From the NCBI GenBank assembly GCA_037074505.1, contig CM073480.1, positions 19,036,501 through 19,100,500 of the forward strand: a stretch of 64,000 nucleotides of DNA, read 5' to 3'. The DNA comes from Albizia julibrissin. Lineage: Eukaryota > Streptophyta > Magnoliopsida > Fabales > Fabaceae. Position 1 is the first letter of the stretch. Each line of letters opens with the position of its first letter. The notes beneath the pieces were generated by a model. It saw nothing but the letters and a program-made list of their open reading frames with translations, searched no databases and was not told the origin of the DNA. Position numbers and translations under genes: made by a program. Below are positions 11,155 through 23,734 of the stretch, one piece after another.

Positions 11155-12300
11155 ATGGCTGACTTTGGGTATTTTATGCTTCCAGAAGGTTTTGATTATA
11201 CTATTCCATCTCTTTCGAAAGATATTGATTTTTAGTTCTGGAAAGCTAGAATGACAGTTTTATAAAAGCATTTGATTATGATATGTGGAATGCTATTACA
11301 AATGTTTTTTTATCATAAACCAAGAAAGGATTGAACAGATAAAGAAAAGAAAATGTTTTCATTAAATATTAGAGCAATAAAGATTTTGTATAGTGCTGTG
11401 ACAAAAAATAATTTTAAGAAAATTAGATTTTGCTCTAATGCTAAAGATATATGTGAGACTTTTGATTCTATATATAATTATAACAAGTATGTTGAAGTTG
11501 AAAGTGTTGACAGTTCATGTGAAATTACAAGTTGCACATCTATGGTGTATGAACAATTGGAAGTTGATGATGAAAATGGAGATATCATACAACACTTCCA
11601 TACAGTCAACATAGATAGACAAGGAAATAAGGATTCCCAAAAAGAGCTTATTACAGACAGACATGAAAAATCACTCTCTGGAGCTCAAGATGAACTTAAG
11701 GTAAAAATTTCTAATTCTTTTTATGATCTTTGTAAAACTGAATTTCAAATCTTACATAAAATTGTTTTCCAACCAATTGTTGATTCTATTGATAAAAACA
11801 AAAATGTTTTAAATCATGCTGGAAATTTATATGTGAAGAAAGAACATAGGCAAATTGGATATATGGTATTGTCATCCCTCAAACAACACAATACTTGCAA
11901 GAACCTCAAATGTATATCATCATGTTATTTGCAATTATTGTGGTAAATCCGGTCATATTTCTCATACGTGCTATATTAGAAGAAATTCTAATGTGAGAAA
12001 TAAATATGTTTAGGTTCCGAAAGGTCATGTGAATTCGAATGCTAACAATCAGGACCCAAGTATATGTGGGTACCAAAATGTCCATCTAGCACTTTATGTA
12101 TGCAGGATAATCCAAAAAGAAATGGACATAAGGGTACAGAGAAAATGAAGAAAAAGGCAAGAGTTTCTCATGCACCAATTAAGAGGTTTGTATCATTGCA
12201 AAAGAGAACTCTTAAAGCATCCGTTGCTAGAGCTGCAAAGCATAACCACCAAAAGAAGCAATGGAGAAAAGACATGTTTTCTACCTCAAGAATGAACTAC
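11155..12300 (+). pseudogene. Copia gag remnant with zinc knuckle
   Basis: From ATG at 11155 the plus strand reads MADFGYFMLPEGFDYTIPSL and, after a stop, FWKARMTVL: the start of a copia gag of the F-W-K-x-R-M type. The open frame 11353-11946 continues with FSLNIRAIKILYSAVTKNNF and NAKDICETFDSIY, then unfamiliar polar sequence, suggesting an internal deletion or rearrangement. Near 11925-11970 a zinc knuckle CNYCGKSGHISHTC (C-x2-C-x4-H-x4-C) follows, then a WVPK motif seen after the knuckle in Sirevirus-type gags. The last part (12064-12300) is lysine/arginine-rich and I do not recognise it. Stops and frame changes make it non-functional. Confidence 0.75.
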
Positions 12301-12310
12301 CATGATGTAC

Positions 12311-12544
12311 CATTCAACTATATTTGTGAGCTCCTGCATCGGCGTTTTGCTTCTATTGTCCTTCTCTTACTTCATTTCGCAGTTCATTCAATGCATTTTG
12401 TTGTTCTAGCATTATTCCCATCAATTGTTGCATCATGTCAGGTCTAGCATTCGGTTCCTCATTATCATTTCCATGTCTGCCTCTGCCTCGTCCTCTACCT
12501 TGACCTCTACCTCAGCCTATGCCATCGCCCCGTATACGTGCCAT
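12311..12544 (-). pseudogene. Gypsy gag, N-terminal part
   Basis: On the minus strand an ATG at 12544 opens MARIRGDGIG, a stop, then a basic GRGQGRGRGRGRHGNDNEEP tract followed by PDMMQQLMGIMLEQQNALNE. An RG-rich leader followed by a glutamine/methionine helix is usual at the start of plant gypsy gag proteins. The frame then meets stops and is cut near 12310 by the nested copia element; the rest of gag is at 6822-7750. The RG tract also appears as a Ser/Thr-rich ORF on the other strand (12425-12640), which is a shadow. Confidence 0.7.
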
Positions 12545-13638
12545 CTCTATAAGTTCACTTTACATGAAAATAGAGAAGGGAATAAAGTTCATATAAATAC
12601 AAGGGCATTTTTGTCATTTCACAAAAAATTGGGTACATGAGTTTGTCATACATATCACATATCATGTATATATAGTAGTTAGGTAGTCATACAATACATC
12701 ACACATCCTAAAACTACTATACAACAAGTCTTTGTTACTTTCATATCTCAAATCCTAACTATACATATAGCTCCCCAGGGGGTCACACATCCCGGGATTT
12801 CCCTGAGGTAAGCACACTTAACTCTAATGTACCCTGATCAAAATACAGTCACCAACTCTATTTACTTTTATCCACCGGTTCCCTACAACCACCCTCGCCT
12901 CAAAAGATGTTCTGACTGCCTCCAGTCACTCAAAATAACAGGTCGGGACCCCACCTCAGTCCATCTTCATGTGCCTCTGTACAAATTCGATCATGTGATC
13001 CCTAAACTCCCCGAAATAGTCGTTTGGCCCACGCTAAAAAATGTCATTTTTCTTCCAGTTTCAGAGATTGGTATTTGGGAAGAAACCTATAGTGGTAAAG
13101 ATCCAACATTTGTCAGGTAAGTCAATGTCCAATAGAACCTGCTTCCAGTACAAGTTATCCACCACATCCAAGTAGGCTAAGTACTAATCAAAGGGAGTGT
13201 TATGTGCCAGCATAGCTAGTCTGTGTCGGCCTCAAATATACTCCTGCAGCTCTTTGTCGGACTGCAGATTGTGCCGTAGGTATATGTTATCATCCCTGGA
13301 GCCCCATTCGCCACGTGTGAAAGTCGCTCGGCCAATTGCATGTGGATGCTCAGAGTCAGTAATAGATATGTCTGGGATCGGTCCTAGTAATGGATGTGGC
13401 TAAGGATCGTGTCTATATATGACGCTCTTACGACGTGTCTTTAGCACTGTCCGACCTTCGAGCTTTGTCAGCCATATACTATGTCGACCCTCTGGAATTT
13501 GCTTCTCTAGCATACATTGGTTAATGGAGGAAGGGGATCGGTCTCTTTACCGTCGACTGTGATCGCTCATGGTTCCTTGTCATCATGCAAACAAGACCAT
13601 ATCAGTAACCCATTCTGTAAATGCCAGAACCGCTTTAA
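12545..13638 (-). pseudogene. Unidentified ORF remnant in the gypsy 5' leader, upstream of gag
   Basis: Between the PBS and gag the minus strand has coding-like stretches. From ATG at 13475 it reads MADKARRSDSAKDTS, then after a frame change (about 13400-13250) PIPDISITDSEHPHAIGRAT and WGSRDDNIYLRHNLQSDKEL, and after a TGA and a TAG it goes on with YLAYLDVVDNLYWKQVLLDI. Further left, RGPNDYFGEFRDHMIEFVQR continues in the same style. Two stops look like C-to-T decay of Arg and Gln codons. I do not recognise the protein. It could be an extra retrotransposon ORF, as some gypsy lineages carry, or a captured host gene fragment. Confidence 0.45.
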
Positions 13639-13650
13639 GCTCTGATACCA
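13639..13650 (-). promoter_or_regulatory. Primer-binding site of the gypsy element
   Basis: On the minus strand this reads TGGTATCAGAGC, the exact complement of the 3' end of plant initiator Met-tRNA, four bases from the LTR end at 13655. It fixes the orientation of the element. Confidence 0.9.
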
Positions 13651-13654
13651 AAAA

Positions 13655-15576
13655 TATCAAACCCCTTAAAATTTCGATATTCACAGAATAATAAGCATAA
13701 AGTTCCACAAGGCATACAGAAAAAGAGGAAACATTACTAATATTAAGTTCAAGTTTGCATTACAGAAGAATCCCCGCAGGGTTTAAAAATATATACAAAT
13801 GTACAGAGTATTTCAAAAAGTAGCAAAAAGTACATGCAAAATAACTTAAGCAGCAAGAGAGAGCTTCGGAACCCTATTTACCTAGAGCCACCGTCTTATC
13901 TTTTGAGCCACCCGCTTGAACTGTACAATTTTGTTTTGAAAAAGAATGAGATTCGAAGGAATCTCAGTAGCAACATGCTTACAACATATAGAATGTGAAA
14001 ATATATATTCAATGTCATGTCATGTAAGATGATCAAACGATGTGTGTACACTTGCCAAGGTCAAACTACATGTTTGCCCTTGGTCGACTTGGCACTCTTG
14101 TTGGGTCCCTGACCACAACATGAAAAATGGGTATGTCTAGGATACTAGCTCATGTTATAGTGAATGACATAATCAACATTTAGTAATCACATAGTATATG
14201 TAAGAAGAACTTACTACCTGAAACTTTTTCAAAATTCTGTGTTTGTCCTACTCTCGGATTTCGGCTCGACCTATGTCTAATTCCTATCAATATTAAAGTT
14301 ACAAGTAACTGGTTATTACTTGTAGCATTACTACTTTTAAATTGTATGCTGCTAGTTATTTAATGTAGTTACAACAATTTATGCACAATACTATTATGCA
14401 CAGTGCAGTTTCACTGTTTTCCAAAAACTGACAGCTTGGTCAGCCAAATTTAGAAATTCATAATTAATTCTAAAAATATTCAATTTGACTGATTCCAAAG
14501 CCAAAATGAAGCTCTTGTAATATAATTTTGATGAAAAATAATTAGGTTTTCTCAATGTAATCATATAATTCCCAGTAATTCATCAAATATCATTGGTCCA
14601 GATTGCATTCCAGAAAACAGGGCATAACTTCAAAAATTCATATCTCTCAATATATTTGTCCAAAAATTATAAAATACCTATCAAATTAAAGATCTATATC
14701 TATACTTTAGTTCTAAAAAGTTACAGAATTTTTTTGGATGAGGTTTAGTCTATGAAAAAACATGCACAATGTAACTGTTCCAGACAGGGCAGAACCAACA
14801 TATGTACACACCAACTTCTTAAATTTCCAAATTGGCATACAAATATCCAAAAATCATGAACACTTGCATACCTACACAATTTTCCCTTTTAAAGCCAATT
14901 GAATCATCAAAATTTCCAAATTCCTACTCCTTCCAATTTTCCCTTTTAACATATGTGGCATTTTGATTGGTCCACATATTGACTTTGGTATAAAATGTTT
15001 CCATTTACCTTCATGCTTCTTCATTCCATTGTAAATGCATAAGGAAAGAAAGGGAAATATTAATCTTGAGCTATGATATTGTCATCTTGTAAATTGTTGA
15101 CTTTTGTCCTTTGACTTTTAACTTTTTGACCTTACTTGATAATAATTCACCAAAATAGGCTTATTAATTATCAAGTAGCCATTTTCCTTTTTTTAATTCC
15201 AATTTAACTCAAATTATTGGGAATATTGAAGAAAAATATTTATTCTCTTATTTTATGACAAAATTACCATTTTGCCCTTATGTTTTATGATTTACCGAAA
15301 TATATCATTTCTTGCTTCTTTTCCTTTGGTTTGATCTAATTTTTGCCACTTGTATGAGGCCATTATTTGTGCCATTTTTTGCTTAAATTTTTGTTACAAT
15401 ATTAGGCCTTTAAGTGGACATTAATTGCCTCTTTTGTGTCCTTGCTTGGCCGAGTTGTGTGTAACCAACAATTGGAATTTTTTGTAAATTGTTGCACACC
15501 AAAATTCACCATTTTATTCCATTACATGTATTCATTGCATAGGAGGAAAATTAGTGATTAGAAATGGGGTGCTACA
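13655..15576 (-). repeat. 5' LTR of the gypsy element (1.92 kb)
   Basis: On the minus strand it starts TGTAGCACCCCATTTC at 15576 and ends GGGGTTTGATA at 13655, next to the PBS. The hairpin GAGATTC-GAAG-GAATCTC arms are at 13948-13965, and the AT-rich middle (14380-14850) contains the degenerate ~175-bp modules described under findings. A related truncated LTR lies at 56993-58930. No coding potential. Confidence 0.8.
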
Positions 15577-16483
15577 ACAAGCCTCTGAAGGACTCAAGAT
15601 GATAGAAGTACCAAATGTAAGTTCTCGAGAACAATACTTAATTAAGTTAAATATGTCATGTCCTTGTATGGCTTGAAGCAATCATGACACATGTGGTATA
15701 ATTGATTCAGTGAATATATTTTTTTTTTGCCCACAACTTAGTGAATATATATCTATTGAAAGAATGATACAAAAATGATCCAATATGTCCATTCATCTTT
15801 ATGAAAAGATCTAGAAGTGAGTTTACTATAATTGTTGTTTATGTTGATGGTATCAATGTGCATTATTAAAACTCCTGAAGAGCTTCAAAAAAATAATTAA
15901 TTTCTTGAAGAAAGAATTTGAAATAAAGGACTTAAGAAGAAAAAAATGTTGTCTTCGGTTATAGTTTGAGTACCTAAAAAAATGGGATCTTTGTATATCA
16001 AAAAGCCTACATAAGGAAGGTCCTAGAGCGGTTTCACATAGATAAGTCACATCTATTATGTATCCCAATGATTGTAAGGTCTTTGTGAGTGGATAAAGAT
16101 CCATTTAGATGTTGAGTGATTAGCGAAGAAGGTGATGAAATACTTCTTAGCCAAGAAGTACTAAATCTTAATGCTATAGGATTACTAATGTATCTTGCTA
16201 ATTACACAAGGCCTGGTATATCATTTGCTATTAACTTATTAGCAAGATATAGTTATTCGCCAATAGGAAAACATTAGAATGGATTGAAGCACATTCTTCA
16301 TTTCCTTAAAGGCATATGGACATGGGGTTGTTCTACTCACCACATCATCTAACCACATGGAAATTCTACCGAAGCATGGAGCGAGTCAAGAATGTATGTA
16401 GTTAATATCAACAATATGTCACATCAGTCATTCTCAAAGCTTTATTATGCATCTAGTAGTGTTATGGTTCAAGCGAATCAATA
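15577..16483 (+). pseudogene. Copia reverse transcriptase / RNase H fragment (segment C)
   Basis: The plus strand reads ASEGLKMIEVPNVSSREQYL and, one frame over, SLYGLKQS with stops, then the RT palm region where the catalytic Y-V-D-D motif has decayed to V-D-G (15842-15853). KKIINFLKKEFEIKDL follows, then the region before RNase H and, near 16270-16400, remnants of GKHWNGLKHILHFLKG. Frameshifts and stops are frequent. It ends at the CAATA duplication where the next LTR begins. Confidence 0.75.
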
Positions 16484-17078
16484 GTTAAAGCCCCCAAACT
16501 AAAACTTGCATATTTATTTTTGGGTTACTATTTATTCTATAATTCCAATTTAGTGGTCTAATTCTGAAAATTCATAACTAATTATAGAGAAATCGTATGG
16601 AGGTGCTTCAAATTCCTATTTAAATATCTTCCAATGCTCTTTAAGGAACAAATATAAGTCTAGACATTTATCCTTCCAAATTTGTACAGTTTATTTATGG
16701 AAGATTTCTGTTCATTTGGTAAAAACTGTACTTTCTAGATTTCTTACCTTAACTTCAAAAATTCGTAAGTTTGAACATACACATCATCTTTAAGTTGTCT
16801 ACCACTTCAACTAAAGACTAGGATGTGTATTTTAAATTTACCAAGTATCAAGAACTAACTCACTCATTTGCCCTTTTGAATTTTAGTCACAATTTGACAG
16901 CTCCAAAATTACTTTTCCATTCTCAACTAGTCAAACATTTATGTTATATTGTCTAGTTAAACATGCAGACATACTCATTCCTTATTGTGCACATATACAC
17001 AAGCAATGAATGACATACCTAATGAAATCATACAATTTGGAATGTTTATACAATTAATCACATCATATGATAATATAT

Positions 17079-18423
17079 CATTACTACATAATATAGATTC
17101 TACTACCAAAGGGACGTCCTTTTTTAAAAAAAGGGAAGTAAAAACTAAATACGGTGGCATTTTTATAATTCTGGGTGGGAACTGAGTAGCTTTAGGTGCC
17201 CCCACAAAAAAGGGATGCCTAAAGTATACTTTTGGCGTCCTTCTTTTTGGGGACGCCTAAAATCAGACTTTGACGTCCTTTTTTTGAATTAGAGATGTCT
17301 AAAGTAAATTTTTTTAAAACTTTAGACATCCCTAATTCAAACTTGAATTAGGGACGTTAGGGACGTCTAAAGTCAATTTTTTTTAACTCAAATTCAAAAA
17401 GAGACGCCTAAAGGTAATGCATGTCAGTCAAACTAACATTGACATCACTCCCTCTAAGGTCATGCCTACCCCCGCAAGCTAACTTCCTCTATTCAAAATT
17501 CTCATTTTCTCTTGAAGTTCCTCTTTCCACCATCACTCTCTTGAAGCTCCTTCTTCCACCATCACTCTCTCACTCCCTCTCACTGTTGTCACTCTCTCTT
17601 GAAGGTTATCCTCTTCTCTCTCCACCACCACCCTCCACCGTCCTCCTCTCTCCATCTCCACTGTTGAAGCTCATCGCTATCGTCCCTCCTTAATCTTTGA
17701 TGATGTTGGTTCCTCCTCCCTCCCTCTCCCGCCGTTGCCCTCCCTCCCCCGCCATTGGCCTTCCTCCTCCCTCTCCCACCGTCACCAAAAGGTATGGTTA
17801 ATTGTTTTTGTTTTTTATGGGCTAAGTTATGAACTCGGATTATTGTATATGCATTTTGTTGGTGTTGAGATTTAGATTTATCATCATTGTAGATGCATTT
17901 TGATTTATTGTCCTTCACCAATATTAATCATTTTTGGATTTTGAGTTTCCTTTCTGGCATTTTGTGATAAATTGATGATAACTTATAAGTTTATTTTTAT
18001 TAGTTAGTAGTTGTATAGACAACTTTTTGACACTTTGTGGTAATTATTATACATTGTATTAGTATGAATCAACACTTTAGTTAGCTAGTGTTGGATATTC
18101 CCTTACTATTTGTAAGGACATTTTGGTTTATGAAAAATTGTTCGATCATATTTCTGTAGGTTCTAATTGCTGGGCAGTGAAAAATATAAATGAATTTTTT
18201 TAAGAAAAAAGAACTTTAGACGTCTCTTTTTTAAAAAAGGGATGTCTAAGCCTACCTACATAGTCCGTTTTTCCAAAAAGGAACGTCATAGGTGACTTAC
18301 GACGTCCTTGTTTTAACGAACGTTGTATCCTGACTTTTCTATGTCCCTGGCATAGGCATCCCCCTATTTTCAGATGTTAAAAAGGCTAAAAAAAGGACGT
18401 TAAAAGTGTTTTCTGTAGTAGTG
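17079..18423. mobile_element. CACTA-like non-autonomous element (about 1.34 kb)
   Basis: The right end is the inverse of CACTACTACAGAAAAC; the left end is a decayed CATTACTACA (or lies about 18 bases further right at CTACTACCAAAG). Many direct and inverted copies of a GGGACGTCTAAAG-type repeat lie near both ends (17109-17415 and 18205-18400), the usual CACTA subterminal pattern. The core (17420-17790) is CT-rich with CTTGAAGCTCCTTCTTCCAC-like repeats and then an AAAGGTATGG donor-like site, resembling a 5' UTR exon. The target duplication is not clean (TAT/ATA). ORFs at 17421-17921 on both strands are low-complexity. Confidence 0.65.
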
Positions 18424-19427
18424 ATATACATCATAAATTATCATGTATCAATCTTTAGTTCTCCATCATAATTTTCTTGCTCATCTTCATGCATTCCTCT
18501 TTTATGCTCAACATACCTATATGGATGGGTAAGGGAAGGTGAGATTCAGGAAAATCTCAATAGCAAATATCACCAATTATGCATGCAAGATAAATGCTTG
18601 GTGCATGACATGCTTGCCTTATATAAATTCGTACTAACATAATGATATATTTGCTTGCTCAATGTTTCACACATCATACCTATGGCCATTACACAAATAG
18701 AAATAGAGCTTCAATCATTTATATATACTTCACAAATCAAGCAAAGCAATTATACACATCAACACAAAAGCACACATATCAAGCACATAAGTTAGATAAG
18801 TTCACTACCTTTTGTATTAGTCTTCCTCTTGTTCCCTTTTCTTTCGACCATTGAAGTTGCTTGAAAAAACTTCCATTTCCTATTCCTTGACATCTCATGG
18901 CCTTAGATACATAACCACATCATGAGTTTAACTCCTTAGAGCCATGAAAGTAAGCCATTACTCATGGCTTGTTCCCTTACATAATCTTTAACTCCAATTT
19001 TTGGATTTTAAATCCAATCCTTCTAAAATTATTTCTACATGCATTCCCACACAATTTTGAATGTAAAATCCATTTCTAACCTCAATTTTAACAAAATCCA
19101 ATTCCTTCCCTATGAACCAGCCAAGGCCAAAACTTAAGGGATTTTAGGCAAAAATTCCATTTTCAATTCTAATACTTTCAAACTTTGTTTCTCACTTGTA
19201 CCCTACACAATTTTTCATTTTAAACTTAATGAAAGTATCAAAATCATCAAACCTCAATCCCTTCTTCATGGCTTGTTCCGACCATGGGCCTTAACCAGGA
19301 AGGAGAAATTGATTATTCAACATCTCATTTCATTAGCTGCTTTATTTCAACCTTCAATCACCTTAATCATGTTTTGATATTAAATCATGCTGCCATACTT
19401 TCTATGAAATTAGAAAGCATCTCCCTA

Positions 19428-21858
19428 TGTAATACCCCATTTTTCACCAATACACTTATGTGTGTGTTTGATGTATATTCAATGGAATAAAATGGTGAAA
19501 AATGATGTGAATGTATTTATGTGAATTTATGGAAAATATTCCAATTGTCAGTTACACGTAAATTGGCCGAATAAGGGTATAAGAAATCAGTAAAGGCCTA
19601 ATATGGTAACCAAAATTCACAAAATTTAATGATATGATTAATGGCCTCATTTAAGTGTCAAAATGGGGTTGAAATAAATAAATGGGTGAAAAATGATTTA
19701 TTTCGGTAAATCACAAAATTCAGGGGCAAAACGGTAATTTTGCTGAAAAGTGGAAAATGATTATTTTTCCTTAAATTCCCAATGATTTGAGCTAAGTAGG
19801 AATTAAAAAGAGAAAAATGACTAATTGATCATTAATAAACCAATTTTGGTGAATTATGGTAAAAAATGGTCAATTAGTCAAAAAGTCAATGACTTGGTCA
19901 ATAAGTTACGTGTTGGAATAATGGGATAAATGGAGATTCATCTTTTCCCATATTTCCCTGCATGATTTCGGCTGAGTTGAGTGAAAGGAATGGAAATTTA
20001 ATTTATTGAAGAATAATGGCAATTTGGACCAATAGAAAAGTGCCATGTGTCAAGCTTAGTTAACCTAATGCAATATATGTGATTAATCTCATTCTCATAA
20101 GCTCATTCTAGATCAAAACTGATCAAAGAAGTGTGAGAGAGAGTTGAGAATGGAAAGCACGACGGGAGAGCTAGAGGAGCTAGGGATAATCTAATCTTGC
20201 GGTATAAGACTTGTACCTTGTATCTAAAGGTATCTAATCTCTCCCTAGCCTATTCTCCTCACCTCTCTACCATTATTTTCCTTGATACTCAGCTGAATCA
20301 CGAGCTGGTGGAGGAGAGAAAGAAAATGTGCAGGAGAGAGAAAGTCCAAGAAATCAAGAGGTAACTTCCTAAACTTGTTCCTCTTGCTTGATTGATGTTG
20401 GTAGAGTGATTTAGGACTTGATTATGATTCAAATGATGTGAGATAACTCAAGAAAACCAAAATGAGCATAATGTGGAAATTCCCTTAAATCAAGTACAAT
20501 GAATGCCTAATCAATTAATATTGCGAGGATAAGTAGAAAGAAGACAATTAGGTTAAAGCAAATGGGATTCCGACATCACTTTTGTGAGAATTTATTTTCC
20601 TTCATTGTGTTGGACTGAGCAAATGAGTGGGAATTTGACCAATTCAATGCTTCCATTGGATTCAAGAGGCCGAATTGTGTAGGGTCTATGTTGACCCCGA
20701 AGTGAGAAGAGGATTAGAGAGTGAAATGACCAATTTTCCCTTTCTAAGCCTTATTTGAGGGCTGTCAAGGGTATTTTTGTCATTTGGGAGTGATTTTGGC
20801 CAATTCGTGGTCGGAAATGAATTCTACACGGGAAAATGTGTAAGAATGGCATAAATCATGATTTTAAGAAAATACCGATAATAAGGTCCTAAGAGGTATT
20901 TTGGTAATTTGGCACCAATAGGCTAAATTTACTAATGAAATGTGTTTGGAAAGGTATACGGATGAGTAATAACTCATTTGTAATGTTTGGCGATTTCAGG
21001 ACTTGACAACCGGTTTGGCCTCAGAAGCTGTTGCTCGAGCTTGAATCAAGGGGAAAAGTTGCATAAAGTAGCAACCAGGTAGTAACTGTCTTCATATAAC
21101 ATGACATGCATATGTATTGTTTGTTATCATCATCAAAATGTCTAACATGTTTAGATTGAGTGGAGTAAACACCTGAGGCCTATCGTAGGTCGGGTTGACA
21201 CTCATGCGAAATGTTCATAATTGCACGAGCGGGACTCAGGGCCTATCTTTGCACGGGTACCCTCGGGTCCAAGAGAACCTATCAAGCGCGATGTTGGTCA
21301 TGAGGTTGCATTGTATGTGTTGTGCATAGGCGCCCTTCAGGGCTAAGAACCCATCTAGCGCGAAGTCAGTTTATGAATTGCATGTCTGCACTGAATAATG
21401 TTTGATGATTTTGTTGATGATTTTATATGAGTGAAGCATGCTTGTGTGTGTTATCTTATATGTTTAATAATGTTACTACTGAGATTCCTGTGAATCTCAT
21501 TCTTTTCCCAAAACAAATCTCCAGTACAGGGAGGAGGGAGCTCGAGGGGCAAAGAGAAGGTAAATGACGATGAGTCGAGGCCGAGCAGCGGAAGAAATTA
21601 GGCTAGGTTGTCAAGCTTTTGTGATGTATTTTAAGAGCCTTATGAGTATTTTGAGTTGTATATGAAGTGTATGAGGTGTAGTGGAGAGGATATAAGTATT
21701 GTAAAATGAATTATGTATGAATGTGTTTATATGTGAATATTTATATCCAGCAGAGGTATTGTATAAAGTTTCTAGCATTTTCCGCATTCTGATGTTTATA
21801 GTCGGTGATTATTAGCTAATTAGTACTCTACCGTAGTATTGGGAAATAAGGTATCACA
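19428..21858 (+). mobile_element. Solo LTR nested in the minus-strand LTR
   Basis: It starts TGTAATACCCCATTTTTC and ends GGTATCACA, 2.43 kb. The flanks are CCCTA and CCCTC, a 4-of-5 duplication. It is related to the LTR at 43702: both share AATCAAGAGGTAACTTCCTA (here 20352-20371) and the GAGATTC-CTGT-GAATCTC hairpin (21481-21498). No coding region. Confidence 0.7.
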
Positions 21859-23231
21859 CCCTCTGTTTTCTAAGCTTCCCAAAAGTTACAAAATATCAAA
21901 AACAACACAAGCAATATCAACAACAATAACAACGTTGAATTCCACCACTTACCTAAATCCCAAGCTTGGTTTCTTGAAATTTCTCCTCTTGAACCCTTGT
22001 TCTCTTCTCTTTTCCCTCTTGCCAGAAAATATCCAAGAGGTATTTAGAAGCCATAACAATCTTCTAATAATAAAATCAAGCCTACAAATGGATTTAGGAT
22101 AGTAGAATTACCTATGAGTTTTGTTGGAAGCTTGGTTCTTCCTCCTTTATTTCTTTCTCTTCTTCCTCTTTCTCTCATCAGTCTCTCGACTCTTTGTTTT
22201 CCTTGGTGTCTGGCCGACTCAAATAGATCAAATGGAAGGAGTCAAGTGCTTTAGATGGTCTTAAACCAATCCCTTAATCCCATTTAATAATTTTTCAATT
22301 CCACCTCCGCAAGTATTATTATTTTAATACCTTCCCATAATCTAATGGCTGAAAATTCTTCATCCCTTCTCCATTCTCAGAATTAGGCCACCATTGTACT
22401 CGTGGGAGACTTTGAATTACCTTTCCCAAAGTAATATCATACTACTTAATTTTAATTTCTCAATAAATATGGGATTAATCTTTCACAAATGCTTTTTGAG
22501 GATTCTTTGATCATATAACTAGTGTGAGACAATAAATAATTCATATTTATTAGGGAGAAATTCCCTAGTTTTTCTCAAGCTCAAATTTGGTCTCTAAATT
22601 TTTTCCCATAATTTCTAAGAAATTGCCTTATTCTTGGATAAAATGCCCATAAAATATTCTCTGAGTTAAAATTTTCCATTTGTAGGGCATGAAACCATTT
22701 CGTTAAGCTCATATTAATCTTAAAATAAATTTCCCCTATTTTTTCCCTATTATTTGAGGCCTCCAGGAATTTTTCATAATTAAATTTGGCTAATTATCCC
22801 TTAATTAACCAAAATTCTAATTTTTTTTTAAATTCTTTTCTGAGGTAATTTTCTCATTTATACCTCAATTAAGCCTCAAATATAATCAAGGGAATTATTC
22901 TCTAAATTCTTTTGTCTTTGGGGACTTTTCTTAAAATTTCAAGCATAATTTCCAAATTGCCCGTTTGTACTCACTGTTTCCATTAATTACGCTTTTGCCC
23001 AAACCTAGGACCGTGGGTATACAATTCTATGTTAGGGCATCGAATATTTTATTTTTCCCTTAGCTAACCTTTAATTGCATGTTTAACCTTTATTTGGTAA
23101 GGTCGAATGTTACCTAGTCCTTGAGAATCATTCTTTCGAGGCATTTTCAGAACCCTTGCCCAACTAGGCTTGGTAGCCCATTTAATTTATAATTATTCCT
23201 GAGTTTCTATGTCAAAATCTGGGATATGACA

Positions 23232-23734
23232 CAATACATCACATACAAACCACTTGTGATTTATCTTTGTGTAAAATGATCATGGGAGATAGAACTAAAG
23301 GAAGGGTACATCAAAGGAGATAGAACGAAGCATATTTCACTAAAATTGCTCTTCACCCATGACCTTCAAAAGGATGGTAACATATATATATCTAGTAGAT
23401 CTATTCCAGTAAATATCTAACATATTTATTCACCAAGTCTCTTCCAAGTGCAATCTTTGAAAAGTTTGTCCATAACATTGGTCTTCGCAGACTCAGAGAT
23501 CTCTACTTACATCGTCAAGAGGGGGAGTCAATACACACTGTACTTTTTTTCCCTTATCTAGGTTTGTCCCACTGGGTTTCCCTAGAAAGATTTTTAATGC
23601 AGCAGCACTAGATATTGTATCAATGAATGATATACTCTTTTCTTTAGCTAGGTTTTTATCCCACTAGGTTTTCCTAGTTAAACTTTTTTAATGAGGCACA
23701 TTTATACATAATATTATGGACATTCAAGAGGGAT
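23232..23734 (+). pseudogene. Copia RNase H end and polypurine tract (segment D)
   Basis: From about 23307 the plus strand reads YIKGDRTKHISLKLLFTHDL then QKDGN, followed in other frames by LFTKSLPSAIFEKFVHNIGL and RRLRDLYLHRQEG. This is the C-terminal end of copia RNase H. AAGAGGGAT (23725-23734) is the polypurine tract directly before the LTR. Confidence 0.75.

Larger units (their letters stand above)
7753..12310 (+). mobile_element. Sirevirus-like Ty1/copia element, 5' LTR plus gag only, nested in the gypsy gag
   Basis: The plus-strand LTR (7753-11098) is followed by a Met-tRNA PBS and a copia gag remnant. Pol and the 3' LTR are missing. The right edge near 12310 is set where the minus-strand gypsy gag resumes. 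The left flank AGGTA (7748-7752) has no matching copy on the right, as expected if the right half was deleted. LTR-end features (AATTCACCCCCTCTTGGGTG before the end; PBS and leader reading TATCAGAGCTTGGGCTC) resemble Sireviruses; this assignment is from memory. Confidence 0.7.
5832..15576 (-). mobile_element. Ty3/gypsy element on the minus strand, internally deleted and nested with a copia element
   Basis: Read on the minus strand it has a 5' LTR (15576-13655), a Met-tRNA PBS, a leader with an unidentified ORF remnant, a gag split by a nested copia insertion, and then a gag-to-LTR fusion at about 6822 that leads into part of the 3' LTR. Protease, RT, RNase H and integrase are absent. The two LTR pieces (5832-6821 and about 13962-14931) are nearly identical apart from small indels, so the element is fairly young for this stack. 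The right flank ACAAG (15577-15581) would be the target duplication; its left partner was lost in the deletion at 5832. Confidence 0.75.
16484..23231 (-). mobile_element. Solo LTR (minus strand) with two nested insertions
   Basis: On the minus strand it starts TGTCATATCCCAGATTTTGA at 23231 and ends GGGGGCTTTAAC at 16484, with exact CAATA duplications in copia sequence on both sides (16479-16483 and 23232-23236). Without the CACTA-like element (17079-18423) and the nested solo LTR (19428-21858) it is about 3.0 kb. It carries the GAGATTC/AATCTC hairpin at 18541-18558. No internal domain remains. ORFs inside it are not genes. Confidence 0.8.

Noticed and set aside
11353..11946. 197-codon ORF as a possible host gene
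   Set aside because: Its start matches copia gag and it lies between a copia LTR/PBS and a gag zinc knuckle; treated as gag remnant.
17589..17921. 110-codon minus-strand ORF rich in Gly, Arg and Glu
   Set aside because: Complement of a CT-rich low-complexity block inside the CACTA-like element; no domain and no conserved start.
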